Assembly (NCBI GenBank): GCA_001971685.1
Contig: CP019326.1
Span: forward strand, 3,162,001 to 3,226,000
DNA: 64,000 bases
Reading direction: 5' to 3'
Source of the DNA: Halomonas sp. 1513
GTDB lineage: Bacteria; Pseudomonadota; Gammaproteobacteria; Pseudomonadales; Halomonadaceae
A program made the translations under genes and the position numbers. The notes beneath the pieces are model-generated. The model searched no databases. It worked only from the letters and a program-made list of their open reading frames with translations, and was not told where the DNA came from. Below, piece after piece: positions 26,155-37,056 of this stretch. How positions within the stretch are numbered: the stretch's first letter is position 1; each line of letters starts with the position of its first letter.

Positions 26155-27168
26155 TCAGCCGAGCGAGTCGACGACATCGGCGATCACCGCGATGGTATCA
26201 CCCATATTGACCAGCGACGGATGACGCCGCGCCGCCAGTACGCCGCTGCGGCTGGCGCGGTACTCCACCGGCGCCGCACCGCTGCGCGTCATGTCGTAGA
26301 CTCGGGCTACCACCGCGCCCTCCTCGACCTTCTCACCCAGCGCAAAACAGAGCTCCAGCACGCCGGCGTGCTGGCTCTGCACATAGCAGCTGGCGTCGGG
26401 CATATCGAGGAAGACCTGCGGCTCGGCGGGCATCTCCACCTCGCCCGCCAGCAGGCCGTAGTGGATCAGGAAGTTGCGCACGCCGCGCTCGGTGATGGCC
26501 ATGCTCTCGGGGGTCGAGGTCCCGCCGCCGCCGAGCTCGGTGGCGACGAAGATCTTGCCCTGGCGCTCCACCGCGGTATCGAAGAGTGCCGCGGCATCGA
26601 GTTCGAACATCATCATCGCGTAGGGCGCGCCGAAAGCCTTGGCGCCTTCCAGGGCGCGGCGCTGCTGCTCGGGGTCGTCGAGCACGTGGGAGGCGCCGAA
26701 CGGGATGATATCCAGGGTGCGCCCGCCGGAGTGCAGGTCTAGCACCACGTCACACATCGGCGTCATCACCCGGGTGAAGTAGTCGGCGATCTTCTCGGTG
26801 ACGCTGCCGTCGGGGTCGCCGGGAAAGCTGCGGTTGAGGTTGCCGCCGTCGAGCCCCGAAGTGCGCTTGCCGGCCATCACCGCCGGGGTGTTCATGCACG
26901 GCACGATGATCACCCGGCCGCTGACGTCCTCGGCGCGCAGGCTGCTCGACAGCTTGAGCAGCGAGGTGATGCCCTCGTACTCGTCGCCGTGGTTGCCGCC
27001 GGTGAGCAGTGCGGTGGGACCGGCGCCGTTCTTGACCACGGTGACCGGGATCATCACCGCACCCCAGGCGGAGTCGTCCACCGAGATAGGCAGCTTGAGG
27101 AAACCGTGCTGAACGCCGTCGGCATCGAAGTCGACGGTAGCGCTGATCGGGCTAGGGCGCTTGGCCAT
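26155..27168 (-). CDS. doeB: N-alpha-acetyl-L-2,4-diaminobutyrate deacetylase (DoeB)
   Basis: A 337-residue zinc hydrolase of the succinylglutamate desuccinylase/aspartoacylase family. Zinc ligands are His60 and Glu63 in TGGNHGDEYEG and His146 in VLDLHSGGRT. It removes acetate from N-alpha-acetyl-diaminobutyrate, the DoeA product. The start MAKRPSPISATVD follows AAGGAGAG. It is 216 bp downstream of doeA, and that gap carries the 92-bp hairpin repeat. Downstream it is followed by doeX. Confidence 0.92.
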   Translation of the reverse strand: MAKRPSPISATVDFDADGVQHGFLKLPISVDDSAWGAVMIPVTVVKNGAGPTALLTGGNHGDEYEGITSLLKLSSSLRAEDVSGRVIIVPCMNTPAVMAGKRTSGLDGGNLNRSFPGDPDGSVTEKIADYFTRVMTPMCDVVLDLHSGGRTLDIIPFGASHVLDDPEQQRRALEGAKAFGAPYAMMMFELDAAALFDTAVERQGKIFVATELGGGGTSTPESMAITERGVRNFLIHYGLLAGEVEMPAEPQVFLDMPDASCYVQSQHAGVLELCFALGEKVEEGAVVARVYDMTRSGAAPVEYRASRSGVLAARRHPSLVNMGDTIAVIADVVDSLG

Positions 27169-27249
27169 AGGGTACTCTCCTTGTGCTTGTACGGATTGCC
27201 GCGGTGCAATACTCGAGGCTGCTCCTGCGGCAGTCCCCAGCGCTCGGAG

Positions 27250-27341
27250 CTGATCCGGCGACAGGCCTGCGAGGGGGCGCTGTAAACCCTTCCCTGGGCG
27301 CTTCCTACGCCATCCATGGCGTAGAACCCCCTCTACGACCT
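27250..27341 (-). repeat. 92-bp hairpin-bearing repeat, copy A (doeA-doeB gap)
   Basis: Read on the minus strand this aligns without gaps to 38923-39014, with 75 of 92 bases identical. A 27-base core (AGCGCCCAGGGAAGGG then TTTACAGCGCC) is identical. The stem here is CTACGCCAT-GG-ATGGCGTAG. It lies between two genes of one operon in the same orientation, relative to transcription, as copy B. Confidence 0.85.
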
Positions 27342-27384
27342 ATCGCCGGCGCTCCTCGCTATGCGTTGTTGCTTCATCTCGGGG

Positions 27385-28584
27385 TCAGCGGACGAAGAGC
27401 TGGCGCGGGAAGTCGGCCAGGGTTTCGCAGCCGGTCTCGGTGATCAGGATACTCTCGGTGATCTCCAGGCCCCACTCGTCCTCCCACAGGCCGGGCATGA
27501 AGTGAAAGGTCATGCCTGGCTTCAGGATAGTCTCGTCCGAGGGGCGCAGGCTCATGGTGCGCTCGCCCCAGTCCGGCGGGTAGGAGATGCCGATCGGGTA
27601 GCCGCAGCGGGCGCCGCCGCGGTCGAAGCCATACTTGTCCATCGCCGCGCCCAGCGCCATGGCGATATCCGCGGTGCGGTTACCGGGCTTGGCCACCGCC
27701 AGGCCGTTCTCGATGCCCTCGAGCAGCGCCGACTCGGCGCGCACGAAGTCCCTGGGCGGCTTGCCGAGAAATACGGTGCGCGACAGCGGCGCATGGTAGC
27801 GCTTGAACACGCCGGCAATCTCGAAAAAGGTGCCTTCGCCCTCGCGGAACGGCGTGTCGTCCCAGGTCAGATGCGGCGCGGCGGCGTCCTTGCCAGTGGG
27901 CAGCATCGGCACGATGGCGGGGTAGTCACCGCCGTACACCTTGCCGTGCTCATCGACCCAGCCCTCGATGCCGACGCGATAGATCTCCGAGACCAGCTTG
28001 CTCTTGGGCAGGCCCGGCTCGATCACCTCGAGAATCCGCGAGTGCATGCCCTCGACGATCTTGCCGGCGACGCGCATGTAGGCGATCTCCTGGGGCGACT
28101 TGATGGCGCGACACCAGTTGACCAGCGCATTGGCGTCCATGAAGCGCGCATGGGGCAGCTCGCGCAGCAGGCTCTGGTAGGCCTTGGCCGAGAAGTAGTA
28201 GTTGTCCATCTCCATGCCCACCACGCCCCGATGCCAGCCGCGGTCAGGCATGATCGACTGGGCCAGGTAGTCCATGGGATGCATGTCCGGATTCTGCACG
28301 TAGTAATCCGGGTAGTAGGTGATGTTGGACGGGTCGATCCAGCAGGTGCGCAGCGCCCCGTTGGCGTCCATGCGCCGGCCGTACCACACCGGCTCGCCTT
28401 CCAGCCCCAGCAGCACGCACTGATGAACATAGAACGACCAGCCGTCATAGCCGGTGAGCCAGGCCATGTTGGAGGGGTCGCTGATGATCAGCACATCGAT
28501 GCCGCGATTGGCCATCTCCGCCCGTACCTTCCATAGGCGGCTGGCATACTCTTCACGAGTGAAAGGCAGGGTTACCTGAGTCAT
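27385..28584 (-). CDS. doeA: Ectoine hydrolase, M24 peptidase fold (DoeA)
   Basis: A 399-residue creatinase/prolidase-like protein that opens the ectoine ring to N-alpha-acetyl-L-2,4-diaminobutyrate. Its N-terminal segment MTQVTLPFTREEYASRLWKV and the later MAWLTGYDGWSFYVHQ match the DoeA/EutD family. The length agrees with Halomonas DoeA. It is the first gene of the minus-strand doe block, and its promoter should lie in the divergent gap with the ghrA-like gene. An in-frame ATG at 28599 is an alternative start. Confidence 0.93.
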   Translation of the reverse strand: MTQVTLPFTREEYASRLWKVRAEMANRGIDVLIISDPSNMAWLTGYDGWSFYVHQCVLLGLEGEPVWYGRRMDANGALRTCWIDPSNITYYPDYYVQNPDMHPMDYLAQSIMPDRGWHRGVVGMEMDNYYFSAKAYQSLLRELPHARFMDANALVNWCRAIKSPQEIAYMRVAGKIVEGMHSRILEVIEPGLPKSKLVSEIYRVGIEGWVDEHGKVYGGDYPAIVPMLPTGKDAAAPHLTWDDTPFREGEGTFFEIAGVFKRYHAPLSRTVFLGKPPRDFVRAESALLEGIENGLAVAKPGNRTADIAMALGAAMDKYGFDRGGARCGYPIGISYPPDWGERTMSLRPSDETILKPGMTFHFMPGLWEDEWGLEITESILITETGCETLADFPRQLFVR

Positions 28585-28914
28585 GTGGCCACTCGCCATT
28601 ACCGAAAATCACCAAAACCGGCTCTTTCCCCTCGGAAAAGGCCGAGCCTGCGCATCAACCAGCTTGCACTACCTGCGTCGGAACCCGCGGTTCGAGCACT
28701 GTTGGCAAGACCATCGGTGACCGCGGCGAGGGCTCCCTGCCAGCGGGCACGATATTGGAGGGGGGTCGCGCCCCATCAACGTCCTGGCGACGATACTAGC
28801 ACCATCGCCAAGCCCGCCGTCAAAGGCTTTATTGCCCGATCCACCCCGGCGACTTTACTCCACGCCCCGCGCAGGCCGATGATGCATTACGGACACCATC
28901 ACCGAGGAGACATC
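28585..28914. promoter_or_regulatory. Divergent promoter region of doeA and the ghrA-like gene
   Basis: A 330-bp gap that must hold the promoters for doeA (minus) and the 2-hydroxyacid dehydrogenase gene (plus), and probably DoeX sites. No box could be identified with confidence, and no coding frame of note is present. Confidence 0.4.
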
Positions 28915-29841
28915 ATGCGAATTCTGGTGCATATCGACGATGCCGCCGGCTGGCAGGCAGCCCTGCAGGAGCGACTCCCCGACGCCGAGGTTTTCACCAG
29001 CGACCAGGCGGTCGACGACATCGACTACCTGGCGGTCTGGAAGCCGCCCGCCGAGCTGCTCGAGCGCCACGCCGAGGCCCGCGGCATCATCAACCTGGGC
29101 GCCGGCGTCGATGCCCTGCTGAGCAACCCGGGGCTACCGGACGACACCCCCATCGTCAAGCTGCGCGATGCCGGCATGGGCGAACTGATTGCCGACTACT
29201 GCCTCTACGGCCTGCTGCATGTACAGCGCGACTTCGACCGCTATCGCGACCAGCAGCAGCGCGCCGAGTGGCGCGAGCACCAGGTAATCGACAAGGGCGA
29301 CTGGCCGGTGGGCGTTCTTGGGCTGGGCGCCATCGGCCGCCATGTCGCCGAGCGCATCGCCGCGGCAGGCTTTCCGGTTCACGGCTGGAGCCGCTCACCC
29401 AAGTCCCTCGACGAGATCCACTGCCACCACGGCGAAGAGGGCCTCTTCGACCTGCTGGGCCAGGTACGCACGCTGATCACCCTGCTGCCCAACACCCCCG
29501 AGACCCATCATCTGATCAACGCCGAGACCCTGGCCGCCCTGCCCGATGGCGCCAGCCTGATCAACCCCGGCCGCGGCACCCTGATCGACGAGCATGCGCT
29601 GCTCGAGGCGCTAGGTGATGCCGAGCACGAGGGTCGTCTGCGCAGCGCCCTGCTCGACGCCTTCCCCGAGGAGCCGCTGGCCGCCGACAGCCCGCTGTGG
29701 CAGCACCCGCGACTGCTAATCACCCCGCACATGGCCGGCCCCACGCCGCTCGGCGCGGCCCTCGACCAGGTAGTGGAAACCCTCGAGGCCTGGCATGCCG
29801 GGCGCGAGGTGCCGACCATCGACCGCAGCGCCGGCTACTGA
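28915..29841 (+). CDS. ghrA: Glyoxylate/hydroxypyruvate reductase, GhrA-like D-2-hydroxyacid dehydrogenase
   Basis: A 308-residue cytosolic NAD(P)H-dependent reductase. It has the nucleotide loop VGVLGLGAIGRHVAERI, the catalytic Arg region ASLINPGRGTLID, Glu in FPEEPL and His in LITPHMAGPTP, as in GhrA. GAGGAG lies just before the ATG at 28915. It is divergent from doeA. It likely reduces glyoxylate or hydroxypyruvate; a tie to ectoine breakdown is not shown. Confidence 0.88.
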   Translation: MRILVHIDDAAGWQAALQERLPDAEVFTSDQAVDDIDYLAVWKPPAELLERHAEARGIINLGAGVDALLSNPGLPDDTPIVKLRDAGMGELIADYCLYGLLHVQRDFDRYRDQQQRAEWREHQVIDKGDWPVGVLGLGAIGRHVAERIAAAGFPVHGWSRSPKSLDEIHCHHGEEGLFDLLGQVRTLITLLPNTPETHHLINAETLAALPDGASLINPGRGTLIDEHALLEALGDAEHEGRLRSALLDAFPEEPLAADSPLWQHPRLLITPHMAGPTPLGAALDQVVETLEAWHAGREVPTIDRSAGY

Positions 29842-29916
29842 GCGGCGCCAGGTTTCAACGCGGCGCCGGGGAACGCTAGGCTGTAAGCAATCAGGCCCGA
29901 TAGGGAGAGGCAAACG

Positions 29917-30483
29917 ATGACCATGCACATCGATTACGGCCCCGGCGACGCCCTGCTGGTGGTCGATATGCAGAATGACTTCTGCGAGGGTGGCGCCCTG
30001 GCCGTGGCCGGCGGCCGCGGCCTGATTCCCGGCATCAACGCCGAGATCGCCGCCGCCAGCGCGGCGGGCGCCCTGGTGATCGCCTCCCGCGACTGGCACC
30101 CGGTCGACCACGCCAGCTTCATCCATCGCGGCGGAAGCTGGCCGCCGCACTGCGTTCAGGACACCCACGGCGCGGCCTTCCATCCCGACCTGGCACTGCC
30201 CGGCGACGCCCTGCGGGTGAGCAAGGCCACCGCCTTCGACGCCGACGCCTACTCGGCCTTCGACGCCACCGGCCTGGCCGGCTACCTGCACGAACGCAAT
30301 ATCACTCGGGTGGTGATCTGCGGCCTGGCGCTGGACGTCTGCGTTCGCGCCACGGCCCTCGACGCGCGCCATGCCGGCTTCGCCGCCCTGCTGCTGGCGC
30401 CGCTCAGCGCCGCCGTAGACCCCGGCGCGGCGGGCGACTGCCTGGCCGAGCTCGAGCGCGCCGGGGTCGAGGTGCGCCAATGA
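29917..30483 (+). CDS. pncA: Nicotinamidase
   Basis: A 188-residue isochorismatase-fold enzyme that turns nicotinamide into nicotinate for NAD salvage. The catalytic triad is Asp17 (LLVVDMQNDF), Lys103 (RVSKATAFD) and Cys142 (GLALDVCVRAT); metal ligands lie in SRDWHPVDHASF. GGGAGAGG precedes the ATG. It overlaps pncB by 4 bases (ATGA), so the two successive salvage steps are translationally coupled. Confidence 0.94.
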   Translation: MTMHIDYGPGDALLVVDMQNDFCEGGALAVAGGRGLIPGINAEIAAASAAGALVIASRDWHPVDHASFIHRGGSWPPHCVQDTHGAAFHPDLALPGDALRVSKATAFDADAYSAFDATGLAGYLHERNITRVVICGLALDVCVRATALDARHAGFAALLLAPLSAAVDPGAAGDCLAELERAGVEVRQ

Positions 30484-31829
30484 GCGCGGCCCCGCCCCTG
30501 CAGGTCGCCGACGATGACCTGGCGCTACTCACCGACCTCTACCAGTTGACCATGCTCCAGGCTTACTGGAAGGAGGGCCTGCGCGAGCGCGCCACCTTCA
30601 GCCTCTATTTCCGCCAGCTGCCCGACACGCGCCGCTTCATGCTCGCCTGCGGCCAGCAGCATGCCGCCGCCGTGGCCAGCCGGCTGCACTTCCAACCGCA
30701 CCACCGCGAGCGCCTGGCCGCGACTGGCCAGTTCGAGGCCGAGTTCCTCGCCTGGCTCGGCGAGTGGCGCTTCAGCGGCGATATCTGGGCGCTGCCCGAG
30801 GGCACGCCGGTGTTTCCCAACCAGCCGCTGCTCGAGGTCGAGGCGCCAATCGCCGAGGCCCAGCTGCTCGAGAGCCTGCTCATGAACCTGGTGCAGCTCG
30901 AGACCCTGCTGGCGTCGAAGGCGGTGCGCCTGGTACTGGCCGCCGACGGCCGGCCTGTGGTCGACTTCGGCATGCGCCGCATGCACGGCGTCGATGCCGC
31001 CGTGCGCGGCGTGCGTGCCTACCGCAGCGCCGGCCTGGCCGGTACCAGTAATGTGCTCGGCGGGCTGCGCCACGACCTGCCGCTGCGCGGCACCATGGCG
31101 CACAGCTATATCCTCGCCCACGACCACGAGCGCGAGGCGTTCCGCGCCTTCCTGCGCCACTACCCCGGCACCACCCTGCTGGTGGATACCTATGACACCC
31201 TGGACGGCGTGCGCGACCTGATCGCGCTGCTGGATGCCGAACCCGAGCTGCACCTGGGCGCCATCCGCCTCGACTCCGGCGACCTCGGTTCACTGGCCAA
31301 GACGTCGCGTCGCCTGCTCGACGACGCCGGCCACACCCGGGTCAAGATCGTTGCCAGCAGCGGCCTCGACGAGCACAAGATCGCCGCGCTGGTGGCCCAG
31401 GGCGCGCCCATCGACGTGTTCGGCGTCGGCACTCAGCTCGGGGTCTCCGCCGACGCGCCGGTGATCGATCTCTCCTACAAGCTGGTCGAATACGCCGGCA
31501 CACCCCGCGCGAAGCGCTCGCCGGGCAAGCTCAACCTGCCCGGACGCAAGCAGGTCTATCGCCGGCTTGACGAACGCGGACAGCTGGCCGGCGACACCCT
31601 GGCCCTGCGCGACGAGGCGCCGCCGTCCGGCACCCCGCTGCTGGTGCCGCTGGTCGAGGGCGGGCGCCTGGATGCCGAGCAGATGGCCCTGGCCGAGCAG
31701 GCACCACCGCGGGGCGCCGAGACCCTGCAGCGCCTGCCGGCGTCACTGCGCATGCTGGAGGACGGCGAGTCCGGCTATCCGCTGTCGCTCTCCCCAGCGC
31801 TTGCCAGGCTGGCCGAACGCCACCGCTAG
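30480..31829 (+). CDS. pncB: Nicotinate phosphoribosyltransferase
   Basis: A 449-residue enzyme joining nicotinate and PRPP to nicotinate mononucleotide with ATP use. It begins with LLTDLYQLTMLQAYW, the typical start of the family, and has VDFGMRRMHG, RLDSGDLGSLAK and VFGVGTQLGVSADAP. It follows pncA with a 4-base overlap. Its TAG stop codon is the first three bases of an inverted repeat (31827-31877). Confidence 0.95.
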   Translation: MSAAPPLQVADDDLALLTDLYQLTMLQAYWKEGLRERATFSLYFRQLPDTRRFMLACGQQHAAAVASRLHFQPHHRERLAATGQFEAEFLAWLGEWRFSGDIWALPEGTPVFPNQPLLEVEAPIAEAQLLESLLMNLVQLETLLASKAVRLVLAADGRPVVDFGMRRMHGVDAAVRGVRAYRSAGLAGTSNVLGGLRHDLPLRGTMAHSYILAHDHEREAFRAFLRHYPGTTLLVDTYDTLDGVRDLIALLDAEPELHLGAIRLDSGDLGSLAKTSRRLLDDAGHTRVKIVASSGLDEHKIAALVAQGAPIDVFGVGTQLGVSADAPVIDLSYKLVEYAGTPRAKRSPGKLNLPGRKQVYRRLDERGQLAGDTLALRDEAPPSGTPLLVPLVEGGRLDAEQMALAEQAPPRGAETLQRLPASLRMLEDGESGYPLSLSPALARLAERHR

Positions 31830-31877
31830 GCGTTGACGAAAACTGCCTGCGCTCGCCGGCTTTTCGTACAACGCCTA
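31827..31877. repeat. 51-bp inverted repeat overlapping the pncB stop codon
   Basis: TAGGCGTTG-A-CGAAAA (31827-31842) is the inverse of TTTTCG-TA-CAACGCCTA (31861-31877), with an 18-base GC-rich loop. There is no T-run after it. It may be a small palindromic element or a rho-independent-like hairpin. Confidence 0.6.
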
Positions 31878-31979
31878 AGGCCCGCATCGCGCAAAGAATG
31901 CGCAACTCGCCCGGTAGCGGGAACCTCGCGCCGGGCCGGGGCTCTCAGGCATGTCGTTCACTGGCCCAGGGAGTCCCAG

Positions 31980-32657
31980 GTGTCGATCATCCGTACACTG
32001 CTGATCGCCGCGCTGCTGGTCGGCGCCAGCACCAGCGCCGCCGCACAGGGCATGGCCGAGCCCACGCCGTTCACCGCCCACTACCAGCTGCAGATCAGCG
32101 GCTGGCCCAACGCCCGCGTCGAGCACCGCCTCAGCCAGCACGGCGAGCAGTGGCAGAGCGACATGCGCGCCGCCATCGCCGTGGCCCGCGGCACCGAGCG
32201 CAGCCGTTTTCGCGTCAACGCCGACGGTGTGCGGCCCAGCGCCTATTCCAGCGGCTATTCGCTGCTCGGCATCGGCGGCGACTACCGCCTCGGCAGCGAG
32301 GAGCTGAGTGCGCTGCCCGACCGCCAGGCGGCGCTGTTCGACCTGTCGCGGCGCAGCGCGGCGTCAGGCAGCTGTGAAGGTCAGGAGGCGACGCCCTGCG
32401 AACTGCGCTTCGTCGACCACAAGGGCGAGGAGGAGACGCTGCTCTACCGGGTGGTGGCCCGCGACCCGGTGGAGAGCCCCGCTGGCACCTTCGACGCGGT
32501 CAGCGTCGAGACCTGGGACCCGGAGACCCCCGAGCGCCAGCTGGTGTTCGACTTCCATCCCGAACTCCCCGGCCTGCTGCTCGGCGTCGACTACCACCGC
32601 GACGGCGAGCGCCGCAGTCGGCTGACGCTGAGTGCCCTCGAGACCGCCACCCGCTAA
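31980..32657 (+). CDS. DUF3108 domain protein, exported
   Basis: A 225-residue protein with a signal peptide (VSIIRTLLIAALLVGASTSA) and a DUF3108 beta-rich body with HYQLQISGWPNARVEHRL and FDAVSVETWDPETPE. The function of the family is unknown; it is likely periplasmic. The GTG at 31980 has AGGGAG 6 bases upstream and gives a clean signal peptide. A good terminator follows at 32731. Confidence 0.82.
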   Translation: MSIIRTLLIAALLVGASTSAAAQGMAEPTPFTAHYQLQISGWPNARVEHRLSQHGEQWQSDMRAAIAVARGTERSRFRVNADGVRPSAYSSGYSLLGIGGDYRLGSEELSALPDRQAALFDLSRRSAASGSCEGQEATPCELRFVDHKGEEETLLYRVVARDPVESPAGTFDAVSVETWDPETPERQLVFDFHPELPGLLLGVDYHRDGERRSRLTLSALETATR

Positions 32658-32730
32658 GCATCGATGCCGCTAATGCAGTATCAGCGAAATTGGCTTCCCT
32701 GGCGTCCAGGCAATCCGTAAAGTAGCCCCC

Positions 32731-32754
32731 GGCAGCCATACTGGCTGCCTTTTT
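32731..32754 (+). terminator. Rho-independent terminator after the DUF3108 gene
   Basis: GGCAGCCA-TAC-TGGCTGCC forms a perfect 8-bp stem followed by TTTTT. Confidence 0.88.
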
Positions 32755-32795
32755 GTTGACCTACCCGCCCCCCCTGTCGACTCACAAGGAACGCC

Positions 32796-33722
32796 ATGTT
32801 CACCGGCCTGCTGATCGTCCTCCTGCCGCTGCTGCTGGGCTACCTGGTACCGGTGCGCCACGCCGGCGCCATGGCGCTGATCAATCGCGGGGTCAACGCG
32901 TCGGTCTATCTAATCCTGCTGCTGATGGGCATCAGCCTGGCCGGACTCGACAACCTCGCCGGGCAGCTGTCGCAAATGGGCGTTCAGGCCGGCCTGCTGT
33001 TCAGCATTACCGCCGCCACCAACCTGCTCGGCCTGCTGTGGCTATCACGCCGGCTGCGGCTGCGCGTCGGCGACTCGCCGGTGGTGGCCAATGCGCCGAC
33101 CAGCAAGCTCACCGCGATGTTCGGCTCGCTGGCGCTGGTCGGGGTGGTCATGGCCGGGGTGCTGATCGGGCTGCTGCTCGGCTGGCTGGTCGGTGAACCG
33201 GCCTACGCCTGGGCCGAGCGGCTCGCCGAATGGGCGCTGTATGCGCTGCTGGCGCTGATCGGCTGCCAGCTGCGCAACTCCGGCATGTCGCTCAAGCAGA
33301 TCCTGCTCAACCGCTTCGGCCTGGCGATCGCCGCCACCGTTGCCGCCTGCTCGCTGCTCGCCGGGCTACTCGCCGCGCCGCTGCTGGGGCTGAGCTGGAA
33401 CCAGGGGCTGGCGATGGCCTCGGGGTTCGGCTGGTACTCGCTGTCGGCAATCCTGATCGGCGACCAGCTGGGTCCGCTGCTCGGCGGCGTGGCCTTCTTC
33501 AACGACCTGGCCCGCGAGCTGCTGGCCTTCGTGCTGATCCCGCTGCTGATCCACCGCGCCACGCCGCTGGCCATCGGCTACGGCGGCGCCACCTCGATGG
33601 ACTTCACCCTGCCGGTGATCCAGCAGCACGGCGGCGTGGCCTGCGTGCCCATCGCCGTGGTCAGCGGCTTCATCCTGTCGCTGCTGTCGCCGCCGCTGAT
33701 CCTGTTCTTTCTATCGCTGTAG
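32796..33722 (+). CDS. lysO: Lysine exporter LysO family protein
   Basis: A 308-residue inner-membrane protein with about 8-10 hydrophobic helices. GFGWYSLSAILIGDQLGP, FFNDLARELLAF and GGATSMDFTLPVIQ match LysO (YbjE), which exports L-lysine and its toxic analogue thialysine. The start follows AAGGA. It is a single gene between two terminators. Substrate range beyond lysine is unknown. Confidence 0.9.
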   Translation: MFTGLLIVLLPLLLGYLVPVRHAGAMALINRGVNASVYLILLLMGISLAGLDNLAGQLSQMGVQAGLLFSITAATNLLGLLWLSRRLRLRVGDSPVVANAPTSKLTAMFGSLALVGVVMAGVLIGLLLGWLVGEPAYAWAERLAEWALYALLALIGCQLRNSGMSLKQILLNRFGLAIAATVAACSLLAGLLAAPLLGLSWNQGLAMASGFGWYSLSAILIGDQLGPLLGGVAFFNDLARELLAFVLIPLLIHRATPLAIGYGGATSMDFTLPVIQQHGGVACVPIAVVSGFILSLLSPPLILFFLSL

Positions 33723-33750
33723 GTGGAGGTATCTGACGCAAAGACAAAGA

Positions 33751-33772
33751 GCCCGCGTCGAGAGACGCGGGC
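33751..33772 (-). terminator. Terminator between lysO and the porin gene
   Basis: GCCCGCGTC-GAGA-GACGCGGGC has a perfect 9-bp stem. On the minus strand it is followed by TCTTTGTCTTTG, so it chiefly ends the porin transcript, and may also stop lysO. Confidence 0.8.
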
Positions 33773-33809
33773 AAGGATCGAAACGGCTAGCGAGGGGGAC
33801 GCGCTACCC

Positions 33810-35300
<1,491 letters not shown>

Positions 35301-35430
35301 CTACTTCCCTTTTGTTGTGCTTGGTGGTGCGCCGCGGGGGATGCTTGCCGCTTCCCGGTATCGCGACATGGCCTCTTCGCTGGTCACCTCGCGGGCATCG
35401 GGGCCCTGCGGGACGTGACATCGAGCAAAT

Positions 35431-35444
35431 CTGTATCGATTAAG
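35431..35444. promoter_or_regulatory. LacI-type operator candidate, porin side
   Basis: CTGTATCGATTAAG shares the CG centre and the ATTAAG arm with the two identical sites downstream. It is about 140 bp before the porin ATG. Confidence 0.5.
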
Positions 35445-35491
35445 TCCCGTGACACAGGTTTGCCCTTGGAATGCGAAGAGCACGAGCAGAA

Positions 35492-35505
35492 CTTAATCGT
35501 TTAAG
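35492..35505. promoter_or_regulatory. LacI-type operator, central copy
   Basis: CTTAATCGTTTAAG is a near-palindrome with a central CG (12 of 14 symmetric), the form of LacI/GalR family operators. An identical 14-mer occurs at 35699. Confidence 0.7.
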
Positions 35506-35698
35506 CCGCTTCCCTCAACGCCAATCGGTGCAACTGCGACCAATGTCTAGCGACGGACACTCCTCCAAGTCATCGCCAGCCCTTCGAGCAGTTTGACGCG
35601 TGGCACGCCAACGCCAACTGCGACGACCTGGGCCTTGTCCTAGACAAAAGTCTTGGTTGAAAGAGTGGCCACCGGTGGTCTTTACTTAGCAGCGCTAA

Positions 35699-35712
35699 CT
35701 TAATCGTTTAAG
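35699..35712. promoter_or_regulatory. LacI-type operator, proximal to the binding-protein gene
   Basis: This is an exact second copy of CTTAATCGTTTAAG, 57 bp before the ATG of the sugar-binding protein and well placed to block or activate that promoter. Confidence 0.75.
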
Positions 35713-35769
35713 ATTATCCTTCAGCACCACCTCATATAACAATTCACAGCACCCCCCGAGGATTCGAGC

Positions 35770-37041
<1,272 letters not shown>

Positions 37042-37056
37042 CCCGGGAGCTCTCCC

